From Lantana camara (lineage: Eukaryota > Streptophyta > Magnoliopsida > Lamiales > Verbenaceae): a DNA stretch of 64,000 nucleotides. A program made the translations under genes and the position numbers. The DNA is taken from NCBI GenBank assembly GCA_037501455.1, contig CM074860.1:47626501-47690500 (forward strand), given 5' to 3'. Shown here in pieces: positions 22,606 to 33,904 of this stretch. Positions within the stretch are counted from its first letter, which is position 1; each line of letters opens with the position of its first letter. A model generated the notes under the pieces. It was not told where the DNA came from, did not search any database, and was given only the letters and a program-made list of their open reading frames with translations.

Positions 22606-24145
22606 CTGGTTTTCGCGGGCGAGAAGTTGAAGTAAAGCCCTTTTATTTCGTTTGTGGAGGCTAGAGAAATGGTCCAGGACGGTGCAATAGGTTTTGTGGC
22701 TTATCTCCTAAACAAGCCTAAGGATCAAGCCGAACTCGAAGAGACGGAGGTTATGCAAGAATATGCAAATGTATTCCCTGAGAGTTTGGGTTCTTTGGCA
22801 CCCGATAGGGATATCGAATTCGTTATCAACCGCTATCGCGGATCTGAGCCTTTTTCGAAGACTCCCTATAGAATGGCTCCGGCGGAACTTAAGGAGTTAA
22901 AGACGCAGCTTGATGAGCTTCTCACGTGTGGGTACATCCGTACGAGTATTTTCCGTGGGGTGCTACCGTGTTATTTGTGAAGAAGAAGGACGGAACATTA
23001 AGGATGTGTATAGACTACCGTGAGTTGAACCGGATGACAGTCAAGAACAAATACCCTTTACCGTATATCTAGGAATTATTTGATGTCTTGTAAGGTTCCA
23101 AGGTATATTCCAAGTTAGATTTATGGCAGGATTACTACCAGCTGCGGATTAGGGAGGGGGATATTTCCAAGATCGGATTTAACATGCGTTATGGGCACTT
23201 TAAATTTGTGGTGATGCCGTTTGGGTTAACGAATGCTCTAGCCGTATTCATGGACATGATGCACCGGGTGTTTAGGCCATTCCTTGATCAATTCGTGGTA
23301 ATATTTATAGACGACATCTTGGTGTAGTCGAGGTCCGTTGAAGAGCACGCACAACATTTGAGGATAGTCTTGGAGACTTTGAGGGAGCACAAGCTTTATG
23401 CAAAGTTTAGTAAGTGTGAGTTTTGGATCGACAAAGTCACGTTTTTAGGCCATATAATTTCGGGCAAGGTAATTGAAGTCGATCCCTTCAAGTTTGAGAC
23501 GGTGAAGAGTTGGGAGAAATAGAAGAATGCTTCGGAGGTTATGAGCTTTCTTGGGTTGGCGGGATATTATCGAAGGTTCGTATAAGATTACTCTAAGGTT
23601 GCTGCCCCGTTGATTCAATTAACGAAGAAGAAGGTGCAATTTGAATGGGATAACAAGTGTGAAGAGAGTTCCGTGTTTTGAAAGAGAAATTAACTTCGGC
23701 ACCGGTTCTCACCTTACCCGAAGGGACCAAGGGTTATGCGGTTTACACAGATGCCTCTAAGAAAGGTCTTGGGTGTGTGTTAATGCAAAATGGTCGAGTG
23801 GTGGCTTATGATTCAAGGAAGTTGAAGGAGCATGAGAGGAATTACCCGACCCATGATCTCGAGTTGGCGGCCGTGGTATTTGCTTTGAAGAAGTGGAGGC
23901 ACTACCTTTACGGGGCAACGTTGGAGGTGTTTACCGACCACAAGAGCCTCAAGTATTTATTTACTCAAAAGGAGTTAAATGTGAGACAAAGGCGTTGGAT
24001 GGAATTCTTAGAGGATTATGATTGTAAAATCCAATACCACCCCGGAAAGGCTAATGTGGTAGTTGGCGCTTTGAGTAGGAAGGCGAGCGTGGCTAACTTG
24101 GATGTGGGATTTTCGAGTAAGTTGTTGGTTTCAGAGTGTTGGTAG
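22606..24145 (+). pseudogene. B reverse transcriptase and RNase H
   Basis: The connection and RT start are in 22654-22980 ([20 protein letters not shown]). A frameshift leads to the RT core: [18 protein letters not shown], a KLDL-type motif with Gln-Gly altered, [11 protein letters not shown] and the catalytic FIDD (Asp pair at 23310-23315). In-frame stops include TAG at 23325-23327 and several others to 23590. A frameshift near 23665 enters the RNase H frame 23678-24145 ([28 protein letters not shown]), which keeps the D-E-D residues. RT would copy RNA to DNA, but this copy cannot make it. Confidence 0.88.
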
Positions 24146-25130
24146 ATGAATCTTACCGTGAAGCCGGATTTATTCCAACAATCGTTAGAAGCCCAAAAGA
24201 TGGATCCGGGTATGCAAAAGTTGGTAACTAAATTGGAAAGGATTTTGAATCCTAAGTTCAATTTTGATGAGTCGGGTTCGCTGAGGTTTAAAACGAGAAT
24301 ATGTGTCCCTGGAAGAGCTTAAGAGAATAATACTTGTGGAGGCACATCATTCAAGGTATGCCATTCATCCGGGTGGTACGAGGCTTTATCGGGATTTGAA
24401 GGAGCAGTTTTGGTGGAATGGTATGAATAGGGACGTCGCGAACTTCGTGAAGCGATGTCTAATGTGCCAAAGGGTTAAGGTGGAACACCAAAAACTGGGT
24501 GGAACTCTCCAACCACTTTCGATTCCCGAGTGGAAGTGGGAGCAAGTGACTATGGACTCCGTGTCCGGCTTGCCTAGAGCGAAACGAGGGTATGATGGAA
24601 TATGGGTGATTGTGGATAGATTGACGAAGTTGGCTCACTTTCTCAAGGTTCGAATGACGGACAACGTACCGAAGTTAGCTGAGTTGAATTGTAGAGAGGT
24701 TGTACGATTGCATCGGGTTCCAGCTAGTATTGTTTTCGATCGGGATCCGAGATTCACTTCGATATTTTGGCAAAATCTTCAAAAGTGCTTGGATACCAAA
24801 CTCAAATTTAGCACAGCATCACATCCTCAAACGGACGGACAATCCGAGAGGTTGATACAATATTTGGAATATATGCTCCGGGCATGTGCTTTAGACTTTC
24901 AAGATAAGTGGGATGAGCATTTACCTTTGGTTGAGTTTGCGTATAACAATAGCTATCAAGCCTCAATTAAGATGGCTCCGTATGAGGCTTTGTATGGGAT
25001 GAAGTGTAGATCACCGTTGTATTGGGAAATCGAGGATTGGAAATGGACCGAGGATGGTAAACTCATAAGAGCAACGCCGAGAAATAATAATGAGGACACT
25101 ATTGAGAAGGTCCGATAAATTAAACAACGA
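24146..25130 (+). pseudogene. B integrase, zinc and catalytic domains
   Basis: The frame 24303-25118 has an HHCC zinc-binding domain (H15, H22, C52, C55) and all three catalytic acids of the D,D(35)E core: D85 in VTMDSVSG, D146 in FDRDPRF and E182 in GQSERL, with exactly 35 residues between the last two. The conserved YGMKCRSPLYW segment follows. The domain itself is open, but stops before it (24143-24145) and after it (25116-25118), and its separation from RT, make it a fragment of a dead pol. Confidence 0.88.
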
Positions 25131-25630
25131 ATGAAAGCGGCACAAGATCGGCAAAAGAGTTACGCCGATAAGAGAAGGAGGCCTTTAGAGTTCGAAGTCG
25201 GGGACCGAGTCTTTTTGAAAGCGTCCCCTAGGAAGGGCTTCACTCGTATTGGTAGAGGAGGAAAGCTGAATACGCGATACCTCGGGCCTTTTGAGATTTC
25301 GGAGAGAATCGGGGAAACGGCGTATAGATTGGATTTGCCGCCCAACTTGACTGAGATACACAACGTGTTTCATGTCTCGTAACTCCGTAAATATTACCCC
25401 GATGAAGATACTATTCTCCCCGTCGAAGATGTACAGTTGGAACCGGACGTGACTGTTATGAAACATCTGGTGGCAATCCAAGATCGGAAAGTTCAAGTGT
25501 TGAGGAATAAGTGAATTCCTTTGGTTAGGGTACTTTGGAGAGATCAAAACTCCGAGGAGTCAACTTGGGAAATTGAGGAGAAGATGCGAAGATTATATCC
25601 AGGTTTGTTTGAGGAATCGGTTCGGACTTG
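25131..25630 (+). pseudogene. B integrase C-terminus and chromodomain
   Basis: Opens with [18 protein letters not shown] and VGDRVFLK, then the GPF motif (YLGPFEISE). A TAA at 25380-25382 interrupts [14 protein letters not shown]. The rest (VQVLRNK*IPLVRVLWRD, STWEIEEKMRRLYPGLF) is a chromodomain with a second stop near 25512. The chromodomain places B in the chromovirus branch, Tekay-like. Confidence 0.87.
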
Positions 25631-25645
25631 AGGACAAGTCCATTT

Positions 25646-25659
25646 TAAGGGGGGGAGGT
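25646..25659 (+). other. B polypurine tract
   Basis: TAAGGGGGGGAGGT directly precedes the 3' LTR. Confidence 0.85.
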
Positions 25660-26485
25660 TGTGACACCCCGTTCTACAGTTCGGTCAGGTAAATTATATG
25701 ATTTAATTCCTAATTGTGTTTAGGATAGAATTATTTGAATTATGTGACGTAATTGCTTAATTGATTTTAATTTCGTGTTGTGAGATTTTGGGGATTTTGG
25801 AATTGAACCGATACCTTTTGAACCGAAACAATTAAACCGGGGAAAAATCTTGAACCGAACCGAGACCCAAATAAATCGGACCGAACCACCCTTTATATTC
25901 TTGAACCCTTCTCTCCCCTTAAAAATTTCACAAACACATCAACCAAAGAGGAAGAAGAGAGAAAAGCTCCCGAAGCCCTCTAATTTTCACAAGCTCATAT
26001 CTCTTTCGATTCTCCGTCATTTTTCGATCCAAAGTGAGTTTCGGAATCCCCACGATCTCCTCTAACTTTCTACCGATTGTCTTCTTCTTAATATTGTGAT
26101 TTTGTTTGAGTTTGGGGAATTGAATGAATAGTAAGGGTTTCATGACAACTTTGTAATATTTGATCCTTGGATTGATTAGCATGAGTTGTGACTTCATTTA
26201 TACTGTCTATCTGATTAATATGTTGCATTTAATTCATGGTTTTGGTTGGGATTGCATTTATTGCTTGGTATCATAAATGAGGTTGGGATGCATTTCGGTG
26301 GGCTTGCATATTCTTGAGCTTTGATGCATGATTCTTGGTTGTTTAAGCTTTCCTTGTTGTTATTGCATATGTTATGGTTGGTATTAATTTTCTTGGCAAA
26401 AATTGGTGTTTTTGGAGTTTGGGTTTGAACCTCTGTTTTTCGCGTAACTCACTGCCCAGAAATTCCAATCGAAACGGGTGTTTGG
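25660..26485 (+). mobile_element. B 3' LTR, part 1
   Basis: Begins TGTGACACCCCG and matches 3794 onwards. It ends at the TTTGG target duplication of element C, which lies inside the LTR's inverted-repeat cluster. The donor-like AAAGTGAGT has GT at 26034-26035. Confidence 0.9.
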
Positions 26486-26998
26486 TGTAACACCCCAAAC
26501 GGAGGATGCCACATCCCCCGCACTGAGACCCAGACCCGGTCATGAAATGGAAGTCCATGCCCGAATCCGAATCAGAGAGAACGGGAGACAAACACACACG
26601 CTATGCTAGGCGGATCTAATTCGACAGACTCAGAGTGCGGAAGCAACTAAAACATTGAAAACAAGATAGCGGAAGCATTTAAATCAACATTCAAAGCAAG
26701 TGACGGATTCAACTAGCATAGATACCTAATCTCGAATATCAACAAGCATAACAGGTGACGGGTTCAAGTAGCATAGATACCTAGTCCCGAATATCCGATC
26801 AACATAACGTAATAATCATCAAGTGCCACACAGGGCCGAATACGAATGCCACACAGGGCTACAGAAAGATAAAGTATAATCTCAAGTCTACAAGTCATGA
26901 CATAAGTAAAGTGTATGATAGACAAATGCAACTAGAAAGGCTAGACCGACGAAGTGCAACTCAAAGGACTCACTCCCGCCTGGCAAACGCCAACAGAC

Positions 26999-28822
26999 CT
27001 GCAACTAAAAGATTAAATGAGGGGTCAGTCAACTTGACCGAGTGAGGGGGCTAACGCACACCCACAATATATATATAAAGAGCATAGCACAGAATAAAAG
27101 GATGGACTCATGAACCGGGGATAGGTGTTGCATACCAAAACATTCTGAAGTAACCCAAATTGATATAGATATAAGTTTAGAAACCATTTTCCAGGAGGAC
27201 TCTATCCCGATTCATAATTCCATAATAGAAAAGAACACATGCTCGGCGAGTACGAGCATCCCACCTTTACTCCTCATAACAGAACAAAACGGAAATACAA
27301 AAATAAGTCCCTCCTCAACTCCAATGATGGAAGAGACCCGCGTTGGCCCTAACCATCCATAATAAAACCGTCTATAATAGACTCGACCTCAAGGGGGTAG
27401 CGAACCCACAAGAGTCCTCCCCGGCCTTAGCTAGAGGCTCAAGATATCACGCCTCCCCTATCTCCCTGAGTCACGCAATGATATCTCAAATGGAACATAC
27501 GCACATGGTTGAAACCCCGATGGCCCTAACCGTGCCGGGGGACCCATTACCCGTAGCTCCTCGGATCCACAACAGAACAGTACAGAAGAGAACAGATACC
27601 ATCTATCATGGCTAACTCGCTACAGAATCATAACATAACTGAACTTTCCAAAAAGCTTACATATGCCTCAAAAACTGGTTTTTATAGATATCCCTACGTT
27701 GTGGAATTTAAGCCACGAAGGCTCCCACCCACGCAGGACGCAAAAAGAAGGTCATAAACATATCATATCCAACACATATGTACTTATAATAAGGTACACT
27801 CGCATGCAAGGGTAAAAATCAACATATAAAGGCTATAGGTCGCATAACTATACAAAATCCCAAACCTCACCTCGTAATAGTGGAGTCTGAGAGTGTGAAG
27901 GGCCAAGCACTAAAACCTCGGGCTCACCGGCACCACCAAACTCTGTAACAAAACATACAGAAGCCCAAACTTGGACTCTACATGAACCAAGTAAGATGCA
28001 CGGCGTACAAAGTATGAATGACATGCGAAATGGAATGATGCTTATCAAGTTGGTTACAAAGGAAAATTCAATATTCAAGTAAATCATGCAAGTAATGTGC
28101 TATTAATGTTCAGAGATTGCATTCCAAGTCATATCGGAGCATACAAGTCAAGTAGAAACTTAAACGAATCAAATACGCACGAAAAAGCAAGTAAAAAGGG
28201 TCACAGACGCATGGGAACGGCCATTCCCATGCACAACATAGCATGGGAATGGTCCTTCCCACACCAAGGCCAAGCGAGTCTGGGAACGTCCGTTCCCTAT
28301 CCAAGCACACATAGGAACGGTCGTTCCGATGTTCGACCGCCAAAACCAAACCCTAGCCCTGAAGGGCCGTTCCGGGCTTAAAGCACAAACGGGAACGGCC
28401 GTTACGGCCATGGATCTGGAGCAAAAACTTGACAGTTTTGGGAAGAAGAAGGGGAACACCAAAAAATCATCAATCCAACAAAAATCCACCATAAAATATC
28501 ACGAAATTCAGGTGTAACATCATATAAATCATGCTTAGCATCAAAACATCAATTAATTCAAGTTTAGGAAGGTTTTTGCCCAAAATCTCAAACGCCCATT
28601 TTCATGAATTTCAAGCTTAAACATGAAGATATGAATTCCTAGTCTTCCTTCACGAATTTCCAGCAACTAAGGCACATAAGGAGCATTCAAATCACCAAGG
28701 CTTGCTTAAGGAATTCAAGATCTCATCGTTCAAGATCTCATCATTCAAGTTCATACTAACAATTTCATGCTCTAATCCAAGAATAGAAATGAAATACTCA
28801 TCAAAAGAGATCCAAAGCTTAC
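26999..28822 (-). other. Putative LTR intron in C
   Basis: On the minus strand, ACAAG|GTAAGC (GT at 28822-28821) is a strong donor. TTTTAGTTGCAG|G ends at 26999, preceded by GACTGACC and a T-rich tract. Length 1,824 bp. Inferred from sequence only. Confidence 0.45.
28213..28408. repeat. Six-unit palindrome array, C left LTR
   Basis: GGGAACGGCCATTCCC, GGGAATGGTCCTTCCC, GGGAACGTCCGTTCCC, AGGAACGGTCGTTCC, GAAGGGCCGTTCC and GGGAACGGCCGTTACGG, in that order. Confidence 0.85.
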
Positions 28823-29135
28823 CTTGTCTTGTGAAGGAATGAGGAATCAAAGAATATGAGCTCTTAGAATGAAAGATGGTTCAAGTCTTGATCTTCTCTT
28901 GAAGTTTCTCCATGATCCACTTTGGGCTAACGTGTGTGGTTTGAAATGAAATGAAAAGGGGATCTAGGTTATGTAGTGGCTGATAGTTTTAGGTCAAGAT
29001 AAGAAAACCGGTTTAAGTAACTCCCGGTTCAAGTGAACCGGTCAATAGAAGGGATAAAGGTCCAAACGGTATCTAAAAATTGTGAAGTAAATTCCGTTGG
29101 ACTCGAATCATTGAAACGAACACAATGGCGGTGTC

Positions 29136-29155
29136 GGAATTGGAATTCGAATTCC
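29136..29155. repeat. U3 near-palindrome, C left LTR
   Basis: GGAATTGGAATTCGAATTCC, one change from the symmetric form seen in D. The right LTR copy is at 50911-50930. Confidence 0.7.
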
Positions 29156-29451
29156 CGAGCTCATATAGGTCCCGAACGACCCAAAACTCACCTAACTCAT
29201 GTTAGGCCCAAACACACAAATAGGTCCAAGTCCTATTTAAATCTAACTCCAACAACTAATTTAAATTCAACCAAGTTCCATTCTTAAGTTGTCATGTAAG
29301 AATTCATATTTTACCATTTTGGATTTTAGTTAATTAAGTCACACTTTCAATCAATGTTGGATCTAAACACATAAAAAGGGAATTAAATCATATAGTTGCA
29401 TAAGGTAAACTCTCTCGTGGCGCATACCTGTACGATTTATCGGACCGGGCG

Positions 29452-31170
29452 TCACAACCTCCCCCCCTTAGGAGAACCTGGCCTCAGGTTTGCTGCTCGA
29501 AACAACTCTGGGTACATCTTCCTCATCTTCTCTTCAGTCTCCCAAGTCGATTCCTCAGATTTCTGATCTCTCCATAACACTCTGACCAAGGGAATCTGCT
29601 TGTTTCTCAACACTTGTACTTTCCGATCCTGAATCTCAACCGGGTGCTTCACAATCGTCAAATCGGACTCAAGCTGTACCTCTTCAACCGGTAAAACCGT
29701 TGACTCATCAGGGTAGAACCTCCGAAGCTGTGAAACGTGGATCACATTATGAATCCCAGTCAAACTCGGCGGTAGGTCCAATCTATACGCCACCTCTCCA
29801 ATCCTCTCCAGAATCTCAAACGGTCCAAGATATCGAGGGCTAAGCTTCCCACCTCTACCAATACGAGGAAAGCCCTTCCTAGGCGATGCCTTCAAGAAGA
29901 CACGATCTCCAACCTCAAACTCAAGGGGCCTTCTCCTCTTATCCGCATAACTCTTCTGTCTATCCTGAGCTGCTTTCATTCTCTGATGAATTAACTTAAC
30001 CTCCTCAACCGTTTTCTCAATCTTAGCCGAGGCCTTTGCTCTCGTGAGCTTATCCTCCTTAGTCCATCACCAATCCTCAATGTCCCAATAAAGTGGCGAC
30101 CTGCACTTCCTCCCATAAAGTGCCTCGTAAGGAGCCATACCAGTCAAAGCCTGGTGGTTGTTGTTGTAAGCGAACTCAACCAATGTCAAGTGCTTATCCC
30201 ATTTATCCTTAAAATCTAACGTACACGCCCTTAACATATCCTCAAGATACTTAATCAACCGCTCTGACTGTCCATCAGTCTGAGAATGTGATTCGGTGCT
30301 AAAATTAAGCTTTGCACCCAAGCACTTCTGAAGATCCTGCCAAAAACTAGCGGTAAATCGAGGATCCCGAGCTGACACGATGCTAGCCGGAACTCTATGT
30401 AGCCTCATTATCTCATTACAATACAATTCAGCCAACATAGGTACCTTATCCGTCATCCGAACCTTAAGGAAATGGGCAGACTTAGTCAAACGGTCTATCA
30501 CTACCCAAATCCCGTCGAATCCTCTCCTAGACCTCGGCAGGCCGGACACAAAGTCCATAATCACCTGCTCCCACTTCCACTCCGGTATCGGAAGTGGTTG
30601 GTCAGTACCTCCCAGTTTCTGATGTTCCGTCTTAACCATCTGGCATGTTAGACATCGCTTCACAAAGAATGCGACATCCCTCTTCATGCCACTCTACCAA
30701 TACAATTCTATCAAGTCCCGGTACATCCTCGTACCTCCCGGGTGAATGGAATAACAGGAGCGGTGCGCCTCCTCAAGTATTACCCTCTTGAGCTGGTTAG
30801 GCACACACACTCTTGCATTGAACCTGAACAAACCCGAATCATCAAATCCAAACTTAGTCTCTGGATCATCTCTCGAACGTGCAACCAATCTCTGAATCTC
30901 GGCATCCGTAGACTGAGCCTCTAACAATCTCTGCTTCAAATCAGGCTGAACCGTAATGTTGGCTAATCTAGCCACAGAAACCACCACAGTCGAACTCTGC
31001 TCAGAAAACCCTGCCACTAAACTCAAAATACTGGCCTTCCTGCTCAAAGCGTCGGCAACCACATTTGCCTTACCATCTCCTCTGTCTCAAGTTAAGCTCT
31101 TTCTGCGTGAACAAGTACTTATGACTCTTATGATCCGAAAACACCTCGAACGTAGCACCATAGAGATAGT
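29452..31170 (-). pseudogene. C RNase H end, integrase and chromodomain
   Basis: Minus-strand reading starts in RNase H ([11 protein letters not shown]). A deletion near 31075 removes about 15 codons. From 31062 one frame runs to 29452 with two in-frame stops, a TAG at 30694-30696 (at a conserved Trp) and a TGA at 30067-30069. The integrase keeps the HHCC domain and the first catalytic Asp (IMDFVSG) and Glu (GQSERL). The second Asp is Ala (VSARDPRF, from GAT to GCT), so it would be inactive even without the stops. The chromodomain (QVLRNKQIPLVRVLWRD, STWETEEKMRKMYPELF) is complete. Confidence 0.9.
29457..29470 (-). other. C polypurine tract
   Basis: On the minus strand TAAGGGGGGGAGGT adjoins the 3' LTR and is nearly identical to B's tract. 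Confidence 0.8.
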
Positions 31171-31574
31171 GGCACTGTAACACCCGAAGCGCAAAGGTGC
31201 CACATCCCCCGCACTATAGCTCAGTCCACATGTGAAACGGACAATCCATACATGAACTGAGCCATAGCGAACGGGGTGACAAGAAAATAAATGCTATCTA
31301 GCTAGGCGGGACTAACCCCAAACCAATTATCACAACAGAAAAAAAAAAGTGTAATCACAAGTATGCCATTCACGAACATTTATCAAGCAAACCAAATCCT
31401 AACTTTACATATCAATACATTATCATCTCTCAAATACATAACATTTCATAAAACAGTAGATAACAATACATATGCAACAAAGTAGGACGGACACGTGCTA
31501 GACCCGAAATGAAAGATTGGACTCGACACCAATCCCGCCTAGCACACAACCTGCAAAACTGAAAGGTGAGGTGC

Positions 31575-31591
31575 CAGTCTCCACAAGACTG
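31575..31591 (-). promoter_or_regulatory. Conserved hairpin, TR-GAG LTR 1
   Basis: CAGTC (31575-31579) and GACTG (31587-31591) form a 5-bp stem with a 7-nt loop, just before the acceptor-like site on the minus strand. Confidence 0.6.
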
Positions 31592-32535
31592 AGCGAGGGG
31601 CATAATAGATATAAGCGCAGATAACATGCAAATCATAACCTCGGGTAAGGTTTTATAACAGAAACAAAACAGGTTCACGAATACTTAGAACTCGCCCGAG
31701 ATTACAACTATCAGATTTAACAATCAATCAATCAATTAGTGGCCCGGCGAGTGAGGGCATTCTCCAACCTTACTCCGACAGTGTACAATCACGATACTTT
31801 TCATTAATTAATTAAGCGATCACGCAATCAATTATAGTGCACACGTAGCAGTTTCAATGACTCCTTCTTCCTCCAATGATGGTGGGTTTGCAAGGCCCGA
31901 TCCATCCACGGTAAACACGATGTACGTCGGGAACATGACTCCCACGCACGGGACTCCTTCCTCCACCAAACCTCCTAGTGGATTCAGGGTTCATCCCCAC
32001 GGTTGAGAGGAGTGTAAGAGTTACCCGTCAGCCCATGCTTTCCTGGTTGGCTCAAACACTAACTCTCGGGCCCACAGTGCACGATACAATATACTCGCCC
32101 AAAACACGATCAATCAATACGATACAATTCGTTAAATCAGTTACAATTCAATAGAGTTTGGAAACTATAGATATATATATACCTTTTGGCCTAAAACATC
32201 ACATAGGGTTGTAATGGTTCTAGATATCTAGCAATTAAACCTCACCTGTACCGACAAAATAAAGATAAAGGCACGGCCCAAGAAGCCCACTCCACGTCAC
32301 TGGCGTGCCGGTCTGAGCAACAAAGACAAGTGTACATAAGACACGACTCAAAATGCACCAAATATGACGAACGGCGAAATGCAACGAGACGACGAGCAAA
32401 ACGCAATGTGACATGAAAACATCTTGTTTCACTTCATTTTAGATCATATAATATCAAATCGGGGTCAAAGAAGCCATTGGAACGAGGTGTTAAAAATGCA
32501 ATTTTATGCAGAATATTTTGTTCTGTCAGGCATGC

Positions 32536-32762
32536 GGGAACGGCCGTTCCGGCTTCCCTTTGAAAATGGGAAGGGCCGTTCTCGTGGCCTTTCAAAACGC
32601 GCCAGCGTTTTATTAAAATTAAAACACGCTTTGGCTGGGAACGGCCCTTCCGGCACAAAGGCCAAAGTGGGAACGGCCGTTCCCAGTCTCGCTGGCCTAA
32701 CCACACACAGAAGCCTGGGAACGCCCGTTCCCAAAATGCACTAAGGCGGGAACGATCGTTCC
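32536..32762. repeat. Six-unit palindrome array, TR-GAG LTR 1
   Basis: Units GGGAACGGCCGTTCC, GGGAAGGGCCGTTC, GGGAACGGCCCTTCC, GGGAACGGCCGTTCCC, GGGAACGCCCGTTCCC and GGGAACGATCGTTCC. Order and spacers match the array in element F's LTR. Confidence 0.88.
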
Positions 32763-33557
32763 AAGTTTCTGCACATTACAGAAACAGAGCAGTTACAGGG
32801 GAGTTTCGGCCAAGACCACAACAACAACAAAACACCAATTCCAAGTACCAAAATACATCTAAAACATGAAGTAACATGTATACATGCTTAGTATACAATA
32901 AAATCTAACATAAACATTCATATCTCTCATTAATCACCAAGAATTTACACTTTGGAACCCACATATGAACTCATGCTCCAAGCATATAAACTCCACAATA
33001 TATGTATCAAATCATAGCTAGAACCATGTAATCATGCTTCCAACAACTAGAACATAAATTACCAAGCTCAACACATAACCCTAGCTCTCATATATATTCA
33101 TGTATTTCCCCAACTAAAGCTCATACCTTGAACGAATGAAAAGAAGGAAAAGAGATGATGTTGTGATGGTGATGATGCTTCAATTCATGCAATTAACACT
33201 TGAATCCAAGCTTCAAATGAAGAATCCTCTTCTTTCTTCTTGCTCGGGTTTGAACGAGATGAGGGAGATAAGGGAGGGATCAAGTGTGGGTGTGTTTGAT
33301 GCAATCAAGGATATATGCTAGATATTATAAAACTAGGCACAAATTGCAATTAGATCCCTCCACTTTAAAAGTCATGCAATTAAGTTCACACTCATGGAAA
33401 ATGATCAATTAAGTCCAAAACTATTTCATGCAATTAGGTCCTCAAATTAATAAAATGACCACTTAAGGACAATTATGCAATTAAACAATTAAGTCATAAT
33501 TGGCAATTATTTCACATTAAATCACCTATCGCATAATTGAGAATTTGGGGCGTTACA

Positions 33558-33571
33558 ATCACGCCTCCTTA
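33558..33571 (-). other. TR-GAG copy 1 purine tract
   Basis: Minus strand CTTAAGGAGGCGTGAT ends at the 3' LTR. Copies 2 and 3 read CTTAAGGAGGGGTGAT, so copy 1 has a C inside the tract. Confidence 0.65.
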
Positions 33572-33622
33572 AGAGGACCTGGTCCCCAGGTCCACTGCTT
33601 GAACTATAAATTAAAACACGTG

Positions 33623-33730
33623 ACGAGAGAACCCCGTCTCTCCAAACAATTAATGAGAAAACCCCATTTCTCCACACACGAGAGAGCGCCCCGACTTTCG
33701 AGCAAAGAAGAGAGCACCCCGTCTCTCGCA
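33623..33730. repeat. GAGAGA...TCTCTC hairpin cluster, TR-GAG copy 1
   Basis: Four units: GAGAGAACCCCGTCTCTC, GAGAAAACCCCATTTCTC, GAGAGAGCGCCCCGACTTTCG and GAGAGCACCCCGTCTCTC. Several paired changes keep the stem (GAGAGA/TCTCTC against GAGAAA/TTTCTC). Copies 2 and 3 have the same cluster at about 37573-37678 and 41523-41630. Confidence 0.8.
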
Positions 33731-33904
33731 CAACCACACCACGCACAAACTTAAATAATCCCATACATGCACCAACACATATGAAGCAAGTAGGAAGAAC
33801 AACACTTCAATTACTCACACAAGAGCAAATAGAAAACACAAGGAATACAATATATAAAATAAGAAGCATATGATGCCCGTGATATGCATGTTTAGATGTA
33901 CCGT

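Larger units (their letters stand above)
26486..29456 (-). mobile_element. C 3' LTR (left)
   Basis: 2,971 bp, TGTAACACCCC to CGGGCGTCACA. It has the palindrome array, the hairpin (27023-27039), the intron-like signals and the U3 palindrome (29136-29155). Confidence 0.92.
31551..33126 (-). other. Putative LTR intron in TR-GAG LTR 1
   Basis: Minus strand TTCAAG|GTATGA (GT at 33126-33125) is a good donor. CAGTTTTGCAG|G ends at 31551. Length 1,576 bp. The same signals are in the other three LTRs. Confidence 0.45.
31176..33557 (-). mobile_element. TR-GAG LTR 1 (outer 3' LTR)
   Basis: 2,382 bp, TGTAACACCCG to GGGGCGTTACA. It carries the palindrome array 32536-32762 and hairpin 31575-31591. Confidence 0.93.

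Noticed and set aside
32536..32762. A CRISPR-like look: short dyad repeats with spacers of similar size
   Set aside because: The repeats are degenerate, the spacers are conserved between copies, there are no cas genes, and the sequence is a plant retrotransposon LTR.
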